Origin: an uncultured archaeon
GTDB taxonomy: Archaea; Nanobdellota; Nanobdellia; Woesearchaeales; CAIVOO01
Length of the DNA: 20,303 nt
Reading direction: 5' to 3'
Assembly (NCBI GenBank): GCA_903907555.1
Contig: CAIVOO010000030.1
Span: forward strand, 1 to 20,303
Of the stretch, positions 18,001 through 20,303 are shown piece after piece. Below the pieces are notes generated by a model. It did not search any database. It was not told where the DNA came from and was given only the letters and a program-made list of their open reading frames with translations. Made by a program: the position numbers and the translations under genes. Position 1 is the first letter of the stretch; the number at the start of each line of letters is the position of its first letter.

Positions 18001-20303
18001 ATCCTAGCAGTGTTTGCGGCAATCTGGTCTGCGACACATTTGAGGGAGAATCATGCATTAATTGCCCTGGCGATTGCGGGATTTGCCCGCCAAGATGTGG
18101 GGATGGAATATGCAACGGAGCAGAGAATTACATTACTTGCCTTAAAGATTGTCCTTCTCCACAAAGATGTGGGAATGGCATATTGGAATCTAAAGAAGCT
18201 TGCGAGATTGGCAATACCAAAGCTTGCACAAGCCTTCCAAACTCTCCTTTCACCAGCGGCACAGCCTCGTGCAAAAAGGATTGTTCTGGATGGGACACTC
18301 TTGCCTGCCGTGGCTCAGGAACATACTGCGGAGACGGAACAGCAAACGGCGCAGAACAATGTGATAGTTCTGATGTTAGAGGACTGAGCTGCACCAGTTC
18401 TATTTTTGGCGGAGCATTTTCAACAGGTTCTGTATCGTGCGGCGCAGATTGCAATTTAAACACTTCTGAATGCAAAAAAGATCTTCCAAATGGAACAGAT
18501 GAAAATAATACCATAATTCCTGGAGACTGCTGCGACGGTTTCTTATGCATCAATCACCCAGAAACATCATGCGTATGCAACGCTCCTGGAGAGCTGCCAA
18601 TCCCTGTTTCTGATTTGGGTAACGTTAACAGGATACTTGTGGCAGTCAGTTTCTCAGACTCATGCAGGTCTTATCAGGTTCACGACACATTCTTTTATGT
18701 GAATGGCCACCTTGCGTACACTCTGTTACAGCAGGTTCCATTGGGGCTTGTTGTTTTCGAGATTGACAAGAGCTGGTACAGCCAATCAAACTCTGTCATG
18801 ATGACTACATCAAATTATGCTGGCGGGAATTCCGGCGGGCATTTCTGCGCATCGTCATCTACAGATTTCATTTTCGAGATGAACACTTATTCTTCTGATC
18901 CAAATCAGAATTCATTGTATTGCCCTATCACCTGCATCAATACCTCAGAAAATGAGTATGGCAGTCTTTTGCTTAACGGGCTTGATGATGACTGTGACGG
19001 GCTTATGGATTGTGCAGACCCTGATGCCTGCCTATTCCCTGAATATTGTCAGAATGATCCTGGATTTGCAAAGATGTGCGGACACGAAACTGACTGCACA
19101 GACCAAATAGATAATGATATGAACGGTTTGACTGATTGTGAAGATCAGGCATCCTGCTGTGCAGATTATGCATGCGAAAACTCTGTATATTGTCAGGATT
19201 ACATCAAATTCTGTGATTGGGGAGACCTTAATACCACCTGCTGGCTTGTGAATCCTAAGAAAGGACCTAATATAGCAAAATATAATCTTAGCTGGAGCAA
19301 TCTTTCGCTCAACAATCTTGTTATTATGGGCTCTCAAGTCCTGTTTAACACTAACTTCAGCCTCAATGCTTCAGGAAACATAATTGTGAAGAATCGCGGA
19401 TTTTCTAGGAATGTTGTAAACAATATCCCTTACATAACTTTTGCTGATTTCCTGAGTTTCAAGGTTTTGGACTATTCAAGAGCAATGTGGCTTTCTGGCT
19501 TTGGGAGCAATTTCATATGCGACCCGAATAAGTTGCTTGTTGGCCAGGGCGCTGGTACTGGAGTTGAGGTTTCTGGATCAAACCAGCAAGTAAACGGTTG
19601 TTCGTTTAAAGGATTCTCAACTAGCATTGCTGTATATGGGGGGTCAGGTGCTCAATTGAGCAACATCAAAAACACTTTTGATGCCAATTTCCAGAACACC
19701 ATTAACGCACGGCAATATTCCGGAATCACAATATCAAATATTACACAAAACGCATCAACAGATGTGGAAGACACTGCTGTTGTAAAACTGCAAGATGTTT
19801 CTAATGTGCTTATTGATAACATAACCCACACAAATTCATCATTTTTATCAGATGCGAATTATAATAAGGCAGTGATGATGGGAGATAATTTCATGTCAGG
19901 TCCTGATACTTCAGTAAATAATGTTACTATCCAGAACAGCGACATGCTTGGCGGGCTGGAGCAGCATGGAAGCGTTTCAAATATCCTGGTCAATAATTCA
20001 GAAAGCAATCTGTGTTATCATTCTGATGGTGATGTATTCCGCTATTTGCTAGCTAGTAATAAAACCGGATTCACTGAGAATATAACATTCAACAATGTGA
20101 CTTGCATTACCTACAGAGAAGCTGGCTTTAATGTTTTTGATTTCGGTGCTGGAACAAAAAACATATTGTTCAAGGATGTGGTTTTCACATCAGATTATGC
20201 GCGAAATTTAAGTCCTGTAAGAGCTTTAAGACACTTAGGTGCGATGGGTGCTGATAATCTAACTTTGGATAATGTGACTATGATTGGAGCAGCTAATAAT
20301 ATC
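15090..20303 (+). CDS. Giant surface protein with LamG, Cys-rich repeats and beta-helix (3' end beyond window)
   Basis: The frame is open from ATG 15090 to the right edge: 1738 codons without a stop. The N-terminus MKKGELISVVLLISMIALAVGVLFF is a membrane or secretion signal; K-K-G before a hydrophobic stretch recalls archaeal class III (pilin-like) signals. An Ig-like segment follows. Residues about 258-425 form a LamG/concanavalin-like domain (GAYSFDGNDYIHIPYSDSF; FSIQAWVKI; FNGTIDNLRF). Beta-rich repeats run to about 810. Residues about 816-1155 are tandem Cys repeats of the forms CGDGxxxxGExC and CGDGICNGAENYITC. Two NGLDDDCDG / IDNDMNGLTDCED metal-binding-like motifs lie near 1295 and 1340. 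From about 1400 on, Asn/Ser-rich strands with ISNI, VTIQNS and NNVT repeats look like a right-handed parallel beta-helix. N-x-S/T sites are frequent, so glycosylation is likely. Adhesion, glycan binding or glycan cleavage at the surface is inferred; no catalytic residues are assigned. Confidence 0.88.
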   Translation, partial: MKKGELISVVLLISMIALAVGVLFFGNSSITGFTIFTSNVNTNLTIYDQNDTEVGLPAAANISVFFYANYTKTNGAPVDPAAFSAGCNISINSSVTDGVMAYDYGIGVYYFSYTFSDIGTYNWNVTCYSSLGSLTTSDDDITIVANSLPTQGKPLIFSEFGTNTTVEDLYAVNQSTSDDGITYGHPVTNIYTIFVDAGPFYYPVVNLYMPFDTFVNSTGTGLVRDYSGQENIPGRQANNGTLGGGNADNAPTWTTDAFSGGAYSFDGNDYIHIPYSDSFDYSAIADDGFSIQAWVKITKPLSSGTDWHTIIFFGNDTNYMDFSVSDYNSPDNLALLFEAASPTESIISSANCPNHIRVGEFHHVLLSYNNENQALYFFVDGAFCGQSSLTYSPLPALDFVRIGYHSNTARMFNGTIDNLRFLLSSLDAVPEQIVFMYQNAPIISDEVTNAENPFLFSVTPNDGFGDGPTNYTDALTVIRNLSLTLINVNNNDQIGGSLAVNTTSYLAANFYTGDEGIPSPYGTCYLNVSELGISEQLMQFDGDSQLWLYPAIFDSYGTFDWEVSCNLTPALGGAVFTDSHQAIINNKLRFSKDVYYFNATRKFNAFKLEAVNDNVVSYSKLYATITDKSEPMDTISFIGVGTNTTDTKLKLLAGQSVNLTVGATFDQFLGENFSFNVSLINLSEDTVDTAEVYLNFPDPISSSTYDFELSNDNITIAICAADNAQAVCAYSQGSVTIFNNGTSPISDLSITNITETFPIVFDPKLSNYLLESGESVTVNITLMLNNSMVNQYAVSTFNITGANKTKEVTVIYNGQHGCSCGDGTVSSGEQCEGSGSIACPSGYTGGTAYCKNCIYDFSTCNDGFSCGNSNVEPGEDCEGSDTALCRDISSNFFAGLATCDSGKCEWNMTDCMNIPPLNVCNLDGVCTPGTGERCDICTDCGTCAPVCGDNKCESAKGESCLVCEDDCGQCHPSSVCGNLVCDTFEGESCINCPGDCGICPPRCGDGICNGAENYITCLKDCPSPQRCGNGILESKEACEIGNTKACTSLPNSPFTSGTASCKKDCSGWDTLACRGSGTYCGDGTANGAEQCDSSDVRGLSCTSSIFGGAFSTGSVSCGADCNLNTSECKKDLPNGTDENNTIIPGDCCDGFLCINHPETSCVCNAPGELPIPVSDLGNVNRILVAVSFSDSCRSYQVHDTFFYVNGHLAYTLLQQVPLGLVVFEIDKSWYSQSNSVMMTTSNYAGGNSGGHFCASSSTDFIFEMNTYSSDPNQNSLYCPITCINTSENEYGSLLLNGLDDDCDGLMDCADPDACLFPEYCQNDPGFAKMCGHETDCTDQIDNDMNGLTDCEDQASCCADYACENSVYCQDYIKFCDWGDLNTTCWLVNPKKGPNIAKYNLSWSNLSLNNLVIMGSQVLFNTNFSLNASGNIIVKNRGFSRNVVNNIPYITFADFLSFKVLDYSRAMWLSGFGSNFICDPNKLLVGQGAGTGVEVSGSNQQVNGCSFKGFSTSIAVYGGSGAQLSNIKNTFDANFQNTINARQYSGITISNITQNASTDVEDTAVVKLQDVSNVLIDNITHTNSSFLSDANYNKAVMMGDNFMSGPDTSVNNVTIQNSDMLGGLEQHGSVSNILVNNSESNLCYHSDGDVFRYLLASNKTGFTENITFNNVTCITYREAGFNVFDFGAGTKNILFKDVVFTSDYARNLSPVRALRHLGAMGADNLTLDNVTMIGAANNI

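Noticed and set aside
17536..18387. Frames overlapping the Cys-rich part of the giant protein on both strands
   Set aside because: The frame from 15090 is continuous through this region with clear CGDG-type repeats, so the others are shadows.

Overview
The window reads as a piece of an archaeal chromosome, most likely from a DPANN lineage of the Woesearchaeota/Pacearchaeota type. The small-subunit rRNA starts with an archaeal 5' end and carries archaeal signature stretches. A tRNA-Ala(TGC) sits between 16S and 23S. Promoters are TATA-box type, several messages look leaderless, and the protein families are those seen in AT-rich DPANN genomes (TrmB and Lrp regulators, very large secreted Cys-rich proteins with NG-DDDCDG motifs, LamG and beta-helix domains). 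The phylum is my inference from the rRNA and protein style, not a computed placement.

Layout: (1) 1-4752, minus strand: a partial unknown gene and a 1474-residue secreted surface protein. (2) 4837-6202: a divergent pair of transcription regulators, TrmB-like (minus) and Lrp/AsnC-like (plus). (3) 6199-7906, minus: ribonuclease HII (rnhB), preceded by and overlapping a decayed stand-alone LAGLIDADG homing endonuclease gene. (4) 8120-9082: two small convergent genes for exported proteins. (5) 9150-14970: the rRNA operon 16S - tRNA-Ala - 23S, with no 5S behind it. (6) 15090 to the right edge, plus: a giant surface protein, still open after 1738 codons.

The striking theme is interruption. Four genes in about 7 kb carry intervening sequences of two mechanistic classes. 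The 16S gene has a 90-nt intron with a bulge-helix-bulge (BHB) junction inside the universal GATTAGATACCC motif. The tRNA-Ala has a 23-nt BHB intron in the T-loop (position 59/60). The 23S gene has a 710-nt group I intron after E. coli position ~1931, with a recognisable P1/P3/P4/P7/P8 core and a LAGLIDADG ORF that overlaps core elements at both ends. The protein gene rnhB has a 30-nt insertion with two in-frame stops in the middle of its DEAGRGP active-site motif; it folds as a BHB and its predicted removal restores GIDEAGRGPCIGPLV exactly. An mRNA intron of the tRNA-splicing type in rnhB is the most unusual observation here, and the adjacent homing-endonuclease remnant makes it more so.

The three BHB introns would depend on the archaeal splicing endonuclease and ligase, so rRNA, tRNA and an mRNA would share one processing machinery. 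The two large surface proteins and the two small exported proteins point to an elaborate cell-surface or host-contact apparatus next to otherwise housekeeping functions.
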